Assembly (NCBI RefSeq): GCF_000092025.1
Contig: NC_003062.2
Location: 2,768,001 to 2,832,000 of the forward strand
Source of the DNA: Agrobacterium fabrum str. C58
GTDB lineage: Bacteria; Pseudomonadota; Alphaproteobacteria; Rhizobiales; Rhizobiaceae
Direction: 5' to 3'
Length of the DNA stretch: 64,000 bases
Shown here: positions 20,610 to 29,194 of the stretch, piece after piece
Position numbering within the stretch: the first letter of the stretch is position 1
Layout of the letters: the number at the start of each line of letters is the position of its first letter
The notes under the pieces: generated by a model
The model's input: the letters and a program-made list of their open reading frames with translations, nothing else
Database searches by the model: none
What the model was told of the DNA's origin: nothing
Program-made: the position numbers and the translations under genes

Positions 20610-20879
20610 TTATTCTGCGGCTTCCGCTTTCGGAGCCACGGATACGAATACGCGGCCATTGGCCTTCGTACGGAAGTTCACGTTACCTGCGGTCAGTGCG
20701 AAAATCGTGTGGTCCTTGCCGATGCCAACATTGGCGCCCGGATGCCACTGCGTGCCGCGCTGACGCAGAATAATGTTGCCTGGAATGACAGCTTCGCCGC
20801 CGAACTTCTTTACGCCAAGGCGCTTGGATTCGGAATCGCGACCGTTACGCGAGGAACCGCCAGCTTTTTTGTGTGCCAT
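20610..20879 (-). CDS. rpmA: 50S ribosomal protein L27
   Basis: The 89-residue protein is at the expected length, with the canonical start [19 protein letters not shown] near the peptidyl-transferase centre, and [25 protein letters not shown] precedes the start. It follows rplU by 40 bp; the two form the usual L21-L27 operon and end at the hairpin at 20501-20538. Confidence 0.98.
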
Positions 20880-20919
20880 TGGAGTTCTCCTTTAAACCTT
20901 GTTTCCCGTGTCGCGCCGA

Positions 20920-21234
20920 TCAGGCAGCAACGATGTCCGTGATGCGGACGACAGTGTGATGCTGACGATGGCCGCGCGAACGCTTGGAGTTCTGACGACG
21001 ACGCTTCTTGAAGGCGATGACCTTCTTGCCGCGATTGTGCTCGACAACTTCAGCCTTGACGATGGCACCCTTGACAAAGGGAGCACCAAACTGAGCGTCG
21101 GCGCCTTCGCCGATCACGAGAACTTCGGTGAATTCTACGGTTGCGCCTGCCTCTGCTTCCAGCTTTTCGATGGTCAGCACGGCGTCGGCCGCTACGCGGT
21201 ACTGCTTACCGCCGGTCTTGATGACTGCGAACAT
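20920..21234 (-). CDS. rplU: 50S ribosomal protein L21
   Basis: The 104-residue protein starts with MFAVIKTGGKQYRVAADAVLTIEKL and carries the basic KVIAFKKRRRQNSKRSRGHRQ rRNA-binding segment. It is the first gene of rplU-rpmA. The 332-bp gap upstream holds its leader and promoter. Confidence 0.98.
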   Translation of the reverse strand: MFAVIKTGGKQYRVAADAVLTIEKLEAEAGATVEFTEVLVIGEGADAQFGAPFVKGAIVKAEVVEHNRGKKVIAFKKRRRQNSKRSRGHRQHHTVVRITDIVAA

Positions 21235-21566
21235 TGTTTATCCTTTCATGTTCGTTCCGGCTCTGCCCGCAAATGCAAGCTGGCCGTCTTTTTATCAGTC
21301 GGAATTTGGTAGAAACCCGTTAGGACAGAAAGTCCCTTTGAATGTCTGCCGGTGAAGCCGCCTTTTAAGAGGCGGCATAAACGGAAGGCGCACTACGCCA
21401 TCAATTTGGGTGCCGATTACGCGAGACGCCTGTTTATGTCAAGATGACGACGGCTTGAAAAGTAACTGTAACGCCAAGAATTTCATGCTTTTTCGGCGGG
21501 TGAAGCAGACGGGTCTCGAAATTTGCCCCGCAAGTGTTTATATGGGCCTTCCAACAAGGAGCAGAA
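21235..21566. other. Intergenic region between rplU and the zincin gene, with a leader hairpin
   Basis: The 332-bp gap separates divergent rplU and the zincin-like gene. A hairpin GCCGCCTT...GAGGCGGC lies at 21357-21376. On the minus strand it falls about 125 bases before the rplU start, where a leader structure could sit. I do not see a gene or a confident promoter here. Confidence 0.4.
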
Positions 21567-22007
21567 ATGGCCCGCATAGACCAGACCGACGATTGGCGGG
21601 ACCGCCACGCGCCGACACTTTCCGCCTTCGAGTCGCTTGCGATTGAGGCATATGGCCACCTGCCGGAGGAATTTCGCGCGCTGACGAAGGATCTCATCAT
21701 CGAGATCGCCGATTTTCCGACCGATGACGTCTTCGAAGACATGGCGCTTGAAACACCCTTCGATCTTCTCGGTCTCTTCGAAGGGCGCGGTATTTCCGAA
21801 CGTTTCACCATGGAAACGGGCGAGATGATAAACCGCATCACGCTCTATCGCCGTCCCATTCTCGATTATTGGGCCGAGAACGAGGAAACGCTTGGCGATA
21901 TCATCACCCACGTCCTTATCCATGAAATCGGCCACCATTTCGGCCTGTCGGATGACGACATGGAGCGGATCGAAGAAAGCGCAGACGAGGCCGCGGCGGA
22001 GCGATAG
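21567..22007 (+). CDS. Zincin-like metallopeptidase family protein (PF06262 type)
   Basis: The 146-residue protein has the zinc motif HEIGHHFGLSDDDMERIE near the C-terminus (HExxHxxGxxD), as in the small zincin family found in many alphaproteobacteria. There is no signal peptide, so it should be cytoplasmic; the substrate is unknown. The start at 21567 (MARIDQTDDW) is chosen because AAGGAGCAGAA precedes it; ORF extension to 21534 lacks such a site. It is divergent from rplU and converges on the DUF1737 gene, with 17 bp between stops. Confidence 0.85.
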   Translation: MARIDQTDDWRDRHAPTLSAFESLAIEAYGHLPEEFRALTKDLIIEIADFPTDDVFEDMALETPFDLLGLFEGRGISERFTMETGEMINRITLYRRPILDYWAENEETLGDIITHVLIHEIGHHFGLSDDDMERIEESADEAAAER

Positions 22008-22024
22008 GCCCGCCGCGTTGCGTC

Positions 22025-22231
22025 TTATTGCTCGCCGAGCTTCATGTCCGGATGGTATTCCTTGCCTTCGACGACCTTGGTCACGGCCTGGCCGCAATGC
22101 ATCACGCCGCTTGCGGCGTTGAAGGCATAGCTCGGTGAACCCGCAAGTTCCCATCCCTTGTTCAGGGCTTCGGTGACCCGGTGACAGAATTTCGCGTCGT
22201 CGGGACCGGTTATGAAACGATAGACCTTCAC
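22025..22231 (-). CDS. DUF1737 domain-containing small protein
   Basis: The 68-residue protein has the YRFITGPDDAKFCHRVTEALNKGWELAGSP pattern of DUF1737, followed by a short MHCGQAVTK segment. No function is known. Its ATG overlaps the stop of the CitE-like lyase (22228-22231, ATGA), so the two are co-translated. Confidence 0.8.
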   Translation of the reverse strand: MKVYRFITGPDDAKFCHRVTEALNKGWELAGSPSYAFNAASGVMHCGQAVTKVVEGKEYHPDMKLGEQ

Positions 22232-23112
22232 GTCTTTTTTGCCTTTCTTTGTGCGATGATATCGGCCATGGCGACCAGCCTTTCGGCTTGCCCCACATGC
22301 AGCCGTTCGATCATCTGACCGTTCATGTTGATGATGTTCAGTTCCACAGATTCCGGTTTTGCGAAAGCGGCAATAATCGCGCGTGCTTCCGCAAGCGTCG
22401 CCTCATCCGGACCGAAGTGCCGGTTGGCCGCTTCGATCTGGGCCGGATGGATCAGCATCTTGCCATCGAAGCCCATGGCGCGCCCCTGTTCGCATTCGGC
22501 TTCGAAAGCCTCGATGTCGCGAAAATCATTCGAGACGCTGTCAATGACATCGAGCCCGTAGGCCCGCGCGGCAAGAATCACCTGCATCATCCACGGCACG
22601 AGATAGGTGCGGCCAGGAAGGCGTGGGACATGCGTTTCCTTGCGCAGATCGTTGAGCCCGATGACGAAAGCGGCAAGCCGGGCATTCGGCGTATGGGCAG
22701 CGTCGGCAATCGAGGCAGCATTCAGGACACCAAGCGGTGTCTCGATCATCGCCCAGATTTTCAGATGCTCGGGCGCATCCGCCTCGGCGAGAAAATCGGC
22801 CACGTCATGAATATCGGAGGGCTGTTCCACCTTCGGCAATAAAACCGCATCTGGCCGGCAGGAAAGCACAAGCTGCAGATCCGCCTTTCCATCAGGTGTC
22901 GAAAGCGGATTGATGCGGATAATGGTTTCGCGTCCGTCGAAAGGCGGGCCTGAGAACAGCTTTTCCAGATTTTCCCGCGCCTTGCCCTTCATATCGGGCG
23001 CAACCGAATCCTCTAGATCGAGGATCACGCCATCACAATCGAGCTCCCGGATTTTTTCGAGTGCCCGGATATTGATGGCCGGAACTGACAGCAGGGAACG
23101 ACGTGGTCTCAC
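22228..23112 (-). CDS. HpcH/HpaI aldolase / CitE-like CoA ester lyase
   Basis: The 294-residue TIM-barrel protein starts RPRRSLLSVPAINIRALEKI and has DGVILDLEDSVAP (metal and substrate site), ETIIRINP, KIWAMIETPLGVLNA and MGFDGKMLIHPAQIEAAN. These are hallmarks of CitE-like and malyl/beta-methylmalyl-CoA lyases. No citD or citF genes are near, so it is a stand-alone member, and its CoA ester substrate is not determinable here. It is followed by the overlapping DUF1737 gene. Confidence 0.85.
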   Translation of the reverse strand: MRPRRSLLSVPAINIRALEKIRELDCDGVILDLEDSVAPDMKGKARENLEKLFSGPPFDGRETIIRINPLSTPDGKADLQLVLSCRPDAVLLPKVEQPSDIHDVADFLAEADAPEHLKIWAMIETPLGVLNAASIADAAHTPNARLAAFVIGLNDLRKETHVPRLPGRTYLVPWMMQVILAARAYGLDVIDSVSNDFRDIEAFEAECEQGRAMGFDGKMLIHPAQIEAANRHFGPDEATLAEARAIIAAFAKPESVELNIINMNGQMIERLHVGQAERLVAMADIIAQRKAKKT

Positions 23113-23249
23113 AGAAATATTTTCGGAAAAATTGACGATGCCGCACTTGTGTCAAGCTTTTGTGACATCTGCAAGCTGACAATCCACTGAATCCTCTTGC
23201 AAGCCGGTAGAAGAAGGCCCACATTCGTCTCGATAGAAAGGTTTGGATC

Positions 23250-23480
23250 ATGCAAGGCATACGTTCGTTTTTCATCGCCGCATCTGGAATCGCCATTCTG
23301 GCAATGGTCGCTCTTTTCACCGCGTCGCTGACGGTAGCTTTCATCGGTGTGCTTGCGGTTTTGAGTGCCGCCCGGCTGCTTTCCGCACGTCTGAAGCCGG
23401 CCCCCATTCCGGTCAAGCCCCGTAACCAGCGCGACATGCGTGTCTGGAACGACGGCAAGGGCACGATTATCGATCTCTGA
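23250..23480 (+). CDS. Small membrane protein of unknown function
   Basis: The 76-residue protein has one long or two closely spaced hydrophobic segments (residues about 7-45). A cytoplasmic-looking basic tail follows, with RNQRDMRVWNDGKGTIIDL. GAAAGG lies about 10 bases upstream of ATG 23250. The frame and base composition fit the neighbours. I do not recognise a family. It precedes leuD by 165 bp. Confidence 0.6.
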   Translation: MQGIRSFFIAASGIAILAMVALFTASLTVAFIGVLAVLSAARLLSARLKPAPIPVKPRNQRDMRVWNDGKGTIIDL

Positions 23481-23587
23481 GATCGTGTAATCCAGTCAGG
23501 ATGCGATAACGCCCGACGGGCGTACCGAAGAATGCGGATTTGCGCTTCTAAAGCGCCTGGTTTTGCAGTATTTCCCCAGAGGAAACA

Positions 23588-23620
23588 TCCGGCAGGCTTT
23601 TGTCAGTGCCGGATTTTGTT
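23588..23620 (+). terminator. Hairpin with U tract in the leuD leader
   Basis: TCCGGCA pairs with TGCCGGA around a 12-base loop and is followed by TTTTGTT, 25 bp before the leuD start. It may end the transcript of the small membrane protein gene or act as an attenuator for leuD. No leucine-rich leader peptide was recognised. Confidence 0.5.
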
Positions 23621-23644
23621 CAAGGGAAACACGGGAAGCGACAG

Positions 23645-24250
23645 ATGGAAAAATTTACCAAGCTGACGGGCGTCGCCGCGCCCATGCCGGTCGTCAATAT
23701 TGACACCGACATGATCATTCCGAAAGATTATCTGAAGACCATCAAGCGCACCGGTCTCGGCAAGGGTCTTTTCGCCGAATCCCGTTATCTTGAAGACGGT
23801 TCGCCCAATCCCGATTTCGTGCTGAACAAGCCCGCCTACCAGAACGCCCAGATTCTCGTTGCCGGTGACAATTTCGGCTGCGGCTCGTCGCGCGAACATG
23901 CACCATGGGCACTGCTCGATTTCGGCATCCGTTGCGTCATCTCCACCAGCTTCGCCGACATCTTCTACAACAACTGTTTCAAGAACGGCATCCTGCCGGT
24001 TGTCGTCAGCCCCGAGAACCTCGAAAAGCTGCTGGACGACGCCTCGCGCGGCTCGAACGCCGTTCTCTCCATCGATCTGGAGCGCCAGGAAATCAGCGGT
24101 CCGGATGGTGGCACGATCACCTTCGAGATCGACGAATTCAAGCGACACTGCATGCTGAACGGTCTCGACGATATCGGCCTGACACTGGAACATGCCGGCG
24201 CCATCGACACGTTCGAAAAGGCGAACGCCTCCGTCCGTCCCTGGGCCTGA
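23645..24250 (+). CDS. leuD: 3-isopropylmalate dehydratase small subunit
   Basis: Swivel-domain subunit that, with LeuC, isomerises 2- to 3-isopropylmalate in leucine synthesis. The 201-residue protein has the family motifs [29 protein letters not shown] and [12 protein letters not shown]. The start at 23645 follows GGGAAGCGACAG. The frame extends to 23600 but the added residues are not family-like. leuB follows 221 bp downstream after a strong terminator; leuC is not in the window. Confidence 0.96.
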   Translation: MEKFTKLTGVAAPMPVVNIDTDMIIPKDYLKTIKRTGLGKGLFAESRYLEDGSPNPDFVLNKPAYQNAQILVAGDNFGCGSSREHAPWALLDFGIRCVISTSFADIFYNNCFKNGILPVVVSPENLEKLLDDASRGSNAVLSIDLERQEISGPDGGTITFEIDEFKRHCMLNGLDDIGLTLEHAGAIDTFEKANASVRPWA

Positions 24251-24267
24251 TTACATTTCCGCTCTTC

Positions 24268-24310
24268 AAAAAAGCCGATCCCGTACCAAACCGTACCGGA
24301 TCGGCTTTTG
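24268..24310 (+). terminator. Rho-independent terminator of leuD
   Basis: AAAAGCCGATCC and GGATCGGCTTTT form a 12-bp stem with an inner CGTACC/CCGTAC-type extension, followed by T-rich DNA. It starts 18 bp after the leuD stop, so leuB likely has its own promoter. Confidence 0.85.
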
Positions 24311-24471
24311 CTTTGCTTGAAAAGCCCTTGAGGCGGAGATAAGAAGCCCTCGATCCCGTCCGGCTGCGATACGACTTGGCATGCGCAGGACGGAACGAGT
24401 TTGACGCCGCGCTCGCCGCCATCGAAAACCCTTCGTGATGTTTTCCGGCGCGCCGCCCAAGGAGGGTTCTC

Positions 24472-25584
24472 ATGACAGTCCGTTCGCTTTTCCTGCTGCC
24501 CGGTGATGGTATCGGCCCTGAAGCCATGACTGAGGTCCGCAAGCTGATCGAATATATGAACAGCGCGCACAATGCCGGCTTTACCGTTTCTGAGGGCCTC
24601 GTCGGCGGTTCCGCTTACGACGCGCATGGCGTCGCGATTTCCGATGCGGACATGGAAAAGGCGCTTGCCGCCGATGCAATCCTGTTCGGTGCCGTTGGCG
24701 GCCCGAAATGGGATGGCGTGCCGTATGAGCATCGCCCGGAAGCCGGACTCCTGCGCCTGCGCAAGGATCTCGAACTTTTCGCCAATCTGCGCCCGGCCAT
24801 CTGCTATCCGGCGCTCGCTGCCGCCTCATCGCTAAAGCCGGAACTGGTCGAGGGTCTCGATATCCTCATCGTTCGCGAACTGACCGGCGGCGTTTATTTC
24901 GGTGAACCGAAGCAGATCATCGATCTGGGCAACGGCCAGAAGCGCGGTATCGACACGCAGATCTACGACACCTTCGAGATCGAGCGCATCGCCAGCGTCG
25001 CTTTCGAACTGGCCCGCAGCCGCGACAACCGCGTTTGCTCGATGGAAAAGCGCAACGTGATGAAATCGGGCGTTTTGTGGAACCAGGTCGTCACCGAAAC
25101 CCACGCGGCCAAATACAAGGACGTGCAGCTAGAACATATGCTAGCCGATGCCGGCGGCATGCAGCTGGTGCGCAAGCCCAAGCAGTTCGACGTGATCGTC
25201 ACCGACAACCTCTTCGGCGACATGCTGTCCGACGTGGCCGCCATGCTGACTGGCTCGCTCGGCATGCTGCCATCGGCCTCGCTCGGCGCACCTGATGCCA
25301 AGACCGGCAAGCGCAAGGCCATGTATGAGCCGGTGCACGGTTCTGCCCCTGACATCGCTGGCAAGAGCATTGCCAACCCGATCGCCATGATCGCGTCCTT
25401 CGCCATGTGCCTGCGCTACTCGTTCAACATGGTGGACGAAGCCACCAAGCTCGAGGCGGCGATCGCCAATGTATTGGACAAGGGCATCCGCACCGCCGAC
25501 ATCATGGCCGACGGTTGCCGTCAGGTCGGCACGTCTGACATGGGTGACGCGGTTCTCGCCGAATTCAAGGCGCTTTCGGCGTAA
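24472..25584 (+). CDS. leuB: 3-isopropylmalate dehydrogenase
   Basis: Oxidatively decarboxylates 3-isopropylmalate with NAD in leucine synthesis. The 370-residue protein has the usual [10 protein letters not shown] start. It also has [11 protein letters not shown], substrate-binding Arg/Lys residues and the [17 protein letters not shown] metal site. [14 protein letters not shown] provides the NAD loop. AAGGAGGG precedes ATG 24472. Its last 20 bases overlap the 3' end of the convergent peroxidase-like gene. Confidence 0.97.
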   Translation: MTVRSLFLLPGDGIGPEAMTEVRKLIEYMNSAHNAGFTVSEGLVGGSAYDAHGVAISDADMEKALAADAILFGAVGGPKWDGVPYEHRPEAGLLRLRKDLELFANLRPAICYPALAAASSLKPELVEGLDILIVRELTGGVYFGEPKQIIDLGNGQKRGIDTQIYDTFEIERIASVAFELARSRDNRVCSMEKRNVMKSGVLWNQVVTETHAAKYKDVQLEHMLADAGGMQLVRKPKQFDVIVTDNLFGDMLSDVAAMLTGSLGMLPSASLGAPDAKTGKRKAMYEPVHGSAPDIAGKSIANPIAMIASFAMCLRYSFNMVDEATKLEAAIANVLDKGIRTADIMADGCRQVGTSDMGDAVLAEFKALSA

Positions 25585-26812
25585 CGCTTAAAACGGGCTG
25601 GGCAGTTGGCGCCGCCGTCTGCCCGTCCTCCTTTGGCAGAAGATGCTCGTAACGACGGTCGGTCAGCGTCTTCAGAAATGCCACGATGGCATCCACCCGC
25701 TTGTCGTCCAGCGCCGGCGCGGATGTCAGTTCCGTCATGGCAATATTCTCGGGCACCTCGGGTGCATCCCATGTCTTGCCGGTTTCCGGATTGATCTGAC
25801 GGCTAGGCTTCTTGCTCTTATATTTTACGTAGAACAGCACCACCGTGCGCAAATCTTTGAAAACGCCATTGTGCATATAAGGACCGGTCACGGCGACGTT
25901 GCGCAACGTCGGCACCTTGAACTTGCCCCGCTGGGCTGGATCGCCGGCAACGGCCGGGTTTTGCGCCAGCCCGAGATCGACAGCATCCGGCTTCGAGCCG
26001 TTCACAGCCCTGACGGATGTATTGGCGGGAACACCGATGTTGAAATATTTGTGGTTGGTAAAGAGGCCGTCTTCCAGACCCTTGGCACCACGGATTTCGT
26101 GGCAGGTATTGCAATTGGTGAACTGCGTCGACGAAATCAGAACGCGGCCCAGCTCCTCCTGATCGGTCAGCTTTTCTTCGCCGCGCAGAAAGCGGTCATA
26201 TTTGGAATCGAAGGTGGAAAATTCGTCCGAGCGCTCGAAGCTCGCCAGCGCCTTGGTCATCGCGGCATAGGCGCTTTCGTCGCTCGCGAACACATCCTTG
26301 CCGAACTGCGTGCCGAAAGCCGCGACGTAATCGGGGTTCTCCCTGAGCCGTTTCACGACAGCCGCCTTGTCCGGCATGCCCATTTCGACGGGATTGAGCG
26401 GTGGCCCGCCCGCCTGATCTTCCAGCAAGGAGGCGCGGCCATCCCAGAATTGCCCGCCGATATACTCTCCCGCCGCGTTCTTGCCGAAAGGCGGCGTGAA
26501 CTTCGCGTAAGCAGCGGTCGGCGCGTTGCGGTCGCCAAGGGAAATCCCGTCATCGCCAAGTGATACATCCCGCCCGACCTTTTCGCTCTCCCGTGCATCG
26601 GAAAACCCGGCCGCCTGCATATGGCAGGTGGAACAGGCCATGGTGCGGTTCATCGAGAGATTGGGATCGTCGAAGAGGACCGCGCCAAGCTTTTCCAGCG
26701 TTGCATAATCTTCCCCGCCATGGGCGGCAATGCCGTCGACCCCGGTGCCCAAAGGAGCCAGCAGAATGGCTGCAGCGAGAGCGGCAGAGAGAAAAAATCC
26801 GGGTTTCATCAT
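25565..26812 (-). CDS. Di-heme cytochrome c peroxidase family protein (CcpA/MauG-like)
   Basis: Exported di-heme protein, likely reducing H2O2 or acting on an unknown partner. From the ATG at 26812 it is 415 residues. A signal peptide (about 1-30) comes first, then two heme sites at C60-x2-C63-H64 (ACSTCH) and C234-x2-C237-H238 (NCNTCH). The C-terminal [22 protein letters not shown] is typical of the family. The start is uncertain: ATG codons exist at 26809, 26812, 26830 and 26932, none with a good ribosome-binding site. It follows cobB in the same direction after about 220 bp and overlaps leuB at the 3' end. Confidence 0.88.
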   Translation of the reverse strand: MMKPGFFLSAALAAAILLAPLGTGVDGIAAHGGEDYATLEKLGAVLFDDPNLSMNRTMACSTCHMQAAGFSDARESEKVGRDVSLGDDGISLGDRNAPTAAYAKFTPPFGKNAAGEYIGGQFWDGRASLLEDQAGGPPLNPVEMGMPDKAAVVKRLRENPDYVAAFGTQFGKDVFASDESAYAAMTKALASFERSDEFSTFDSKYDRFLRGEEKLTDQEELGRVLISSTQFTNCNTCHEIRGAKGLEDGLFTNHKYFNIGVPANTSVRAVNGSKPDAVDLGLAQNPAVAGDPAQRGKFKVPTLRNVAVTGPYMHNGVFKDLRTVVLFYVKYKSKKPSRQINPETGKTWDAPEVPENIAMTELTSAPALDDKRVDAIVAFLKTLTDRRYEHLLPKEDGQTAAPTAQPVLSVTPKAP

Positions 26813-27034
26813 GGCAGGCACGCTCAACATAAAATGCGCGATAACAGCTTCGGACCGGGAAATTTGAAGCGGTTTAAGGTCCCGTCGCGCTTCACCGGAT
26901 ATGGGTAACCGGAGCTCACTCCGCTTTTTCATATCCCATGAAGAGACCTATAGCACTTTCCCGTGATCGGAGCCTAGAAACTTTCGCAGTTTGCTCCACT
27001 TTGCCGCAGGTCCCCCGACCGGAACCGCAAACGA
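26813..27034. other. Intergenic region between cobB and the peroxidase-like gene
   Basis: This 222-bp stretch on the minus strand between cobB and the di-heme peroxidase gene may contain the peroxidase promoter, and part of it could be coding if the upstream start at 26932 is used. I see a short CGGAG/CTCCG hairpin followed by T5 near 26910-26930 on the plus strand, but no plus-strand gene for it to serve. Confidence 0.3.
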
Positions 27035-28351
27035 TCAACCGCCTTTGGCGATCGCGTGGAAGAACGTGCCCGAGACAAAACCTCTCCTGCCGCCCGATGG
27101 CCCGAGCGGACGACCCTGCCCGTCAGCCATATGAGCGAAGGGCTGATCACGGCCGGGATCGATGACCCGGGCATAATGAAACTCATGGCCGCGCAGAACG
27201 TCCCCCGCCATGCCGAGCGGGCTGTCTGCCGCAATCGTGGCCTGCCGGTAGCCCAGATTCATCTTGCGTGTCGCAAAGCTCGTGGCGTGCGACAGAAGAC
27301 CAGTCATGGCATGGATCACGCCCTCTGCATCTTCCAGCCTCTCACCGAGCACCATGTACCCGCCACACTCGCCATGCACCGGCTTGGTCTCTGCAAAACG
27401 GGTAATGCCCGCCTTGAAGCCGACAGCATCGGCGAGTTTTCCGGCAAAAAGCTCGGGATACCCGCCCGGCAGCCAGCAAATATCGCAGCTCTCATCGGGC
27501 GCCTCATCGGCGAGCGGCGAAAACGGCACGATCTCCGCCCCGGCCGCACGCCAATGCCTCCTAAGATGCGGATAAAGGAAGGTGAAAGCCGCATCTTCCG
27601 CCAGCGCGATGCGCTGACCGGGCGGCGCAATCGCCGCCGCCACCGAACCGCAGGGCATATCCACCGGCGCGGCGAGCGAAAACAGGGTGTCGAGATCGAT
27701 GGATTTTTCCATCGCATCCGCGAGCCGGTCTATATGGGGGTCAATCTCCGGATGTTCACTCGCTTGCACCAGCCCCAGGTGCCGCTCCGGCAAGATGAGG
27801 GAAGGATCGCGCAGAACGCAGCCGACAACGGGCAGGCCGATTTTTTCGATGGCTTCAGTGCATAGCGTCCGGTGCCTTTCGCTGCCGGCCCGGTTCAGCA
27901 CCACCGCCCCCATGGTGACATCGGGATCGTAGTGGGCGAAACCATGCGCAATGGTAGCCGCCGTCTGCGACTGACCGGAGACATCCAGCACCAGCAGAAC
28001 CGGAATGCGGAACAGCCGCGCCAGATCCGCCGCCGAGCCGGTGCGGTTTTCCGCCACGGGAATACCGTCGAACAGGCCCATGGCGCTTTCGATGAGAATG
28101 AGTTCCGCATCCTCGGTCTGCTGCGAAAACAGATGTCGCAGCAGGTCCGGTTGCATGGCCCAGCTGTCCAGATTGAGACCGGGTGTGCCGGTGGCGAAGG
28201 CATGAAAACCGGGATCGATGTAATCCGGCCCCGTCTTGATGCCGCGCACCTTCACCCCGCGGCGCGCAAAAGCCCGGAGCAGGCCGATGGTCACACTGGT
28301 CTTGCCGGAGCCCGAGCGCGGCGCACCGATGATGATTGCCCGCGCCGTCAT
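27035..28351 (-). CDS. cobB: Hydrogenobyrinic (cobyrinic) acid a,c-diamide synthase
   Basis: ATP- and glutamine-dependent amidation of carboxylates a and c of the corrin ring. The 438-residue protein has an N-terminal P-loop domain (GAPRSGSGKTSVT), TGPDYIDPGFHA, and a C-terminal class I amidotransferase domain with the Cys in KPVHGECGGYMVLGE. The start overlaps the stop of cobA (ATGA, 28348-28351). Given the cobN-type chelatase in the cluster, the physiological substrate is probably hydrogenobyrinic acid. Confidence 0.95.
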   Translation of the reverse strand: MTARAIIIGAPRSGSGKTSVTIGLLRAFARRGVKVRGIKTGPDYIDPGFHAFATGTPGLNLDSWAMQPDLLRHLFSQQTEDAELILIESAMGLFDGIPVAENRTGSAADLARLFRIPVLLVLDVSGQSQTAATIAHGFAHYDPDVTMGAVVLNRAGSERHRTLCTEAIEKIGLPVVGCVLRDPSLILPERHLGLVQASEHPEIDPHIDRLADAMEKSIDLDTLFSLAAPVDMPCGSVAAAIAPPGQRIALAEDAAFTFLYPHLRRHWRAAGAEIVPFSPLADEAPDESCDICWLPGGYPELFAGKLADAVGFKAGITRFAETKPVHGECGGYMVLGERLEDAEGVIHAMTGLLSHATSFATRKMNLGYRQATIAADSPLGMAGDVLRGHEFHYARVIDPGRDQPFAHMADGQGRPLGPSGGRRGFVSGTFFHAIAKGG

Positions 28352-29136
28352 GAGCCCGACACTCCAAGACGATCCCGCATCGAAACAATCTCGCCGATAA
28401 TAATCAAAGCCGGCGCTTCGAAGCTCTCCCGTTTTGCATCGTCAGCTATGCTTTGCAATGTACCGATGAAAATCCGTTCTTTCGCAGTAGTTGCCGACAT
28501 GATGACGGCGACCGGCGTTTTTCCCGAACGTCCACCCTGCATCAGAAGACCGGCAATAGTGCCGATATTCTTCAGCCCCATATAAACGACGATAGGTTCC
28601 TGCGTTTTCGCCAGTGCCAGCCAGTCGAGATCCTCTTCTGTGCCCGCCGCGTGGCCGGTAGCGAGCGTCACGGCGCGGCTGATGCCGCGCATGGTGGCAG
28701 GAATGCGTGCCGAAGCGAGCGCGGTAAACGACGAGGTCATGCCCGGCAATATGCGAAACGGAATGCCGGCATGGACAAGCGCCTCCGCCTCTTCGCCGCC
28801 ACGCCCGAAAATAAAGGGATCGCCGCCCTTCAGTCGCAGCACCTTTTTGCCCTGCAGAGCAAAATCGATCAGCGACGCGGTAATGTCATCCTGCGTCGCG
28901 GAGGGCTTGCCGCCACGCTTGCCGGCAAAGACGACTTCCGCCTGCGGACCGAGCGCCACGACATCATCGCTCACCAGCGCATCGCGCACGATGATATCGG
29001 CCTGCGACAGCGCGAGCGCCACTTCGAGCGTCAGATACCGCACATCGCCCGGCCCCGCGCCCGCGAGCCAGACGTGGCCGGCTTCAAAGACCGGACCTTT
29101 TGCGGCGATGCTGTTCAAAATCTGCGGTATCGACAT
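28348..29136 (-). CDS. cobA: Uroporphyrinogen-III C-methyltransferase (SUMT)
   Basis: Methylates C2 and C7 of uroporphyrinogen III to precorrin-2, the branch point into cobalamin. The 262-residue protein has VWLAGAGPGD, GGDPFIFGRGGEEAEAL and YMGLKNI, the standard SUMT motifs. There is no CysG-type oxidase/ferrochelatase domain. The ATG at 29136 is selected since upstream residues are unrelated to the family. It is divergent from cbiD with about 58 bp between start codons, and coupled to cobB downstream. Confidence 0.95.
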   Translation of the reverse strand: MSIPQILNSIAAKGPVFEAGHVWLAGAGPGDVRYLTLEVALALSQADIIVRDALVSDDVVALGPQAEVVFAGKRGGKPSATQDDITASLIDFALQGKKVLRLKGGDPFIFGRGGEEAEALVHAGIPFRILPGMTSSFTALASARIPATMRGISRAVTLATGHAAGTEEDLDWLALAKTQEPIVVYMGLKNIGTIAGLLMQGGRSGKTPVAVIMSATTAKERIFIGTLQSIADDAKRESFEAPALIIIGEIVSMRDRLGVSGS

Positions 29137-29194
29137 TGTTCTTGGCTGCTTTTTAACGATGACGGAAAAAGCCGTCCCGGCTATAGGAATGCAT

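Noticed and set aside
28640..29194. Apparent 185-residue N-terminal extension of CbiD
   Set aside because: The extension is antisense to cobA; family members begin near residue 186 of that frame.
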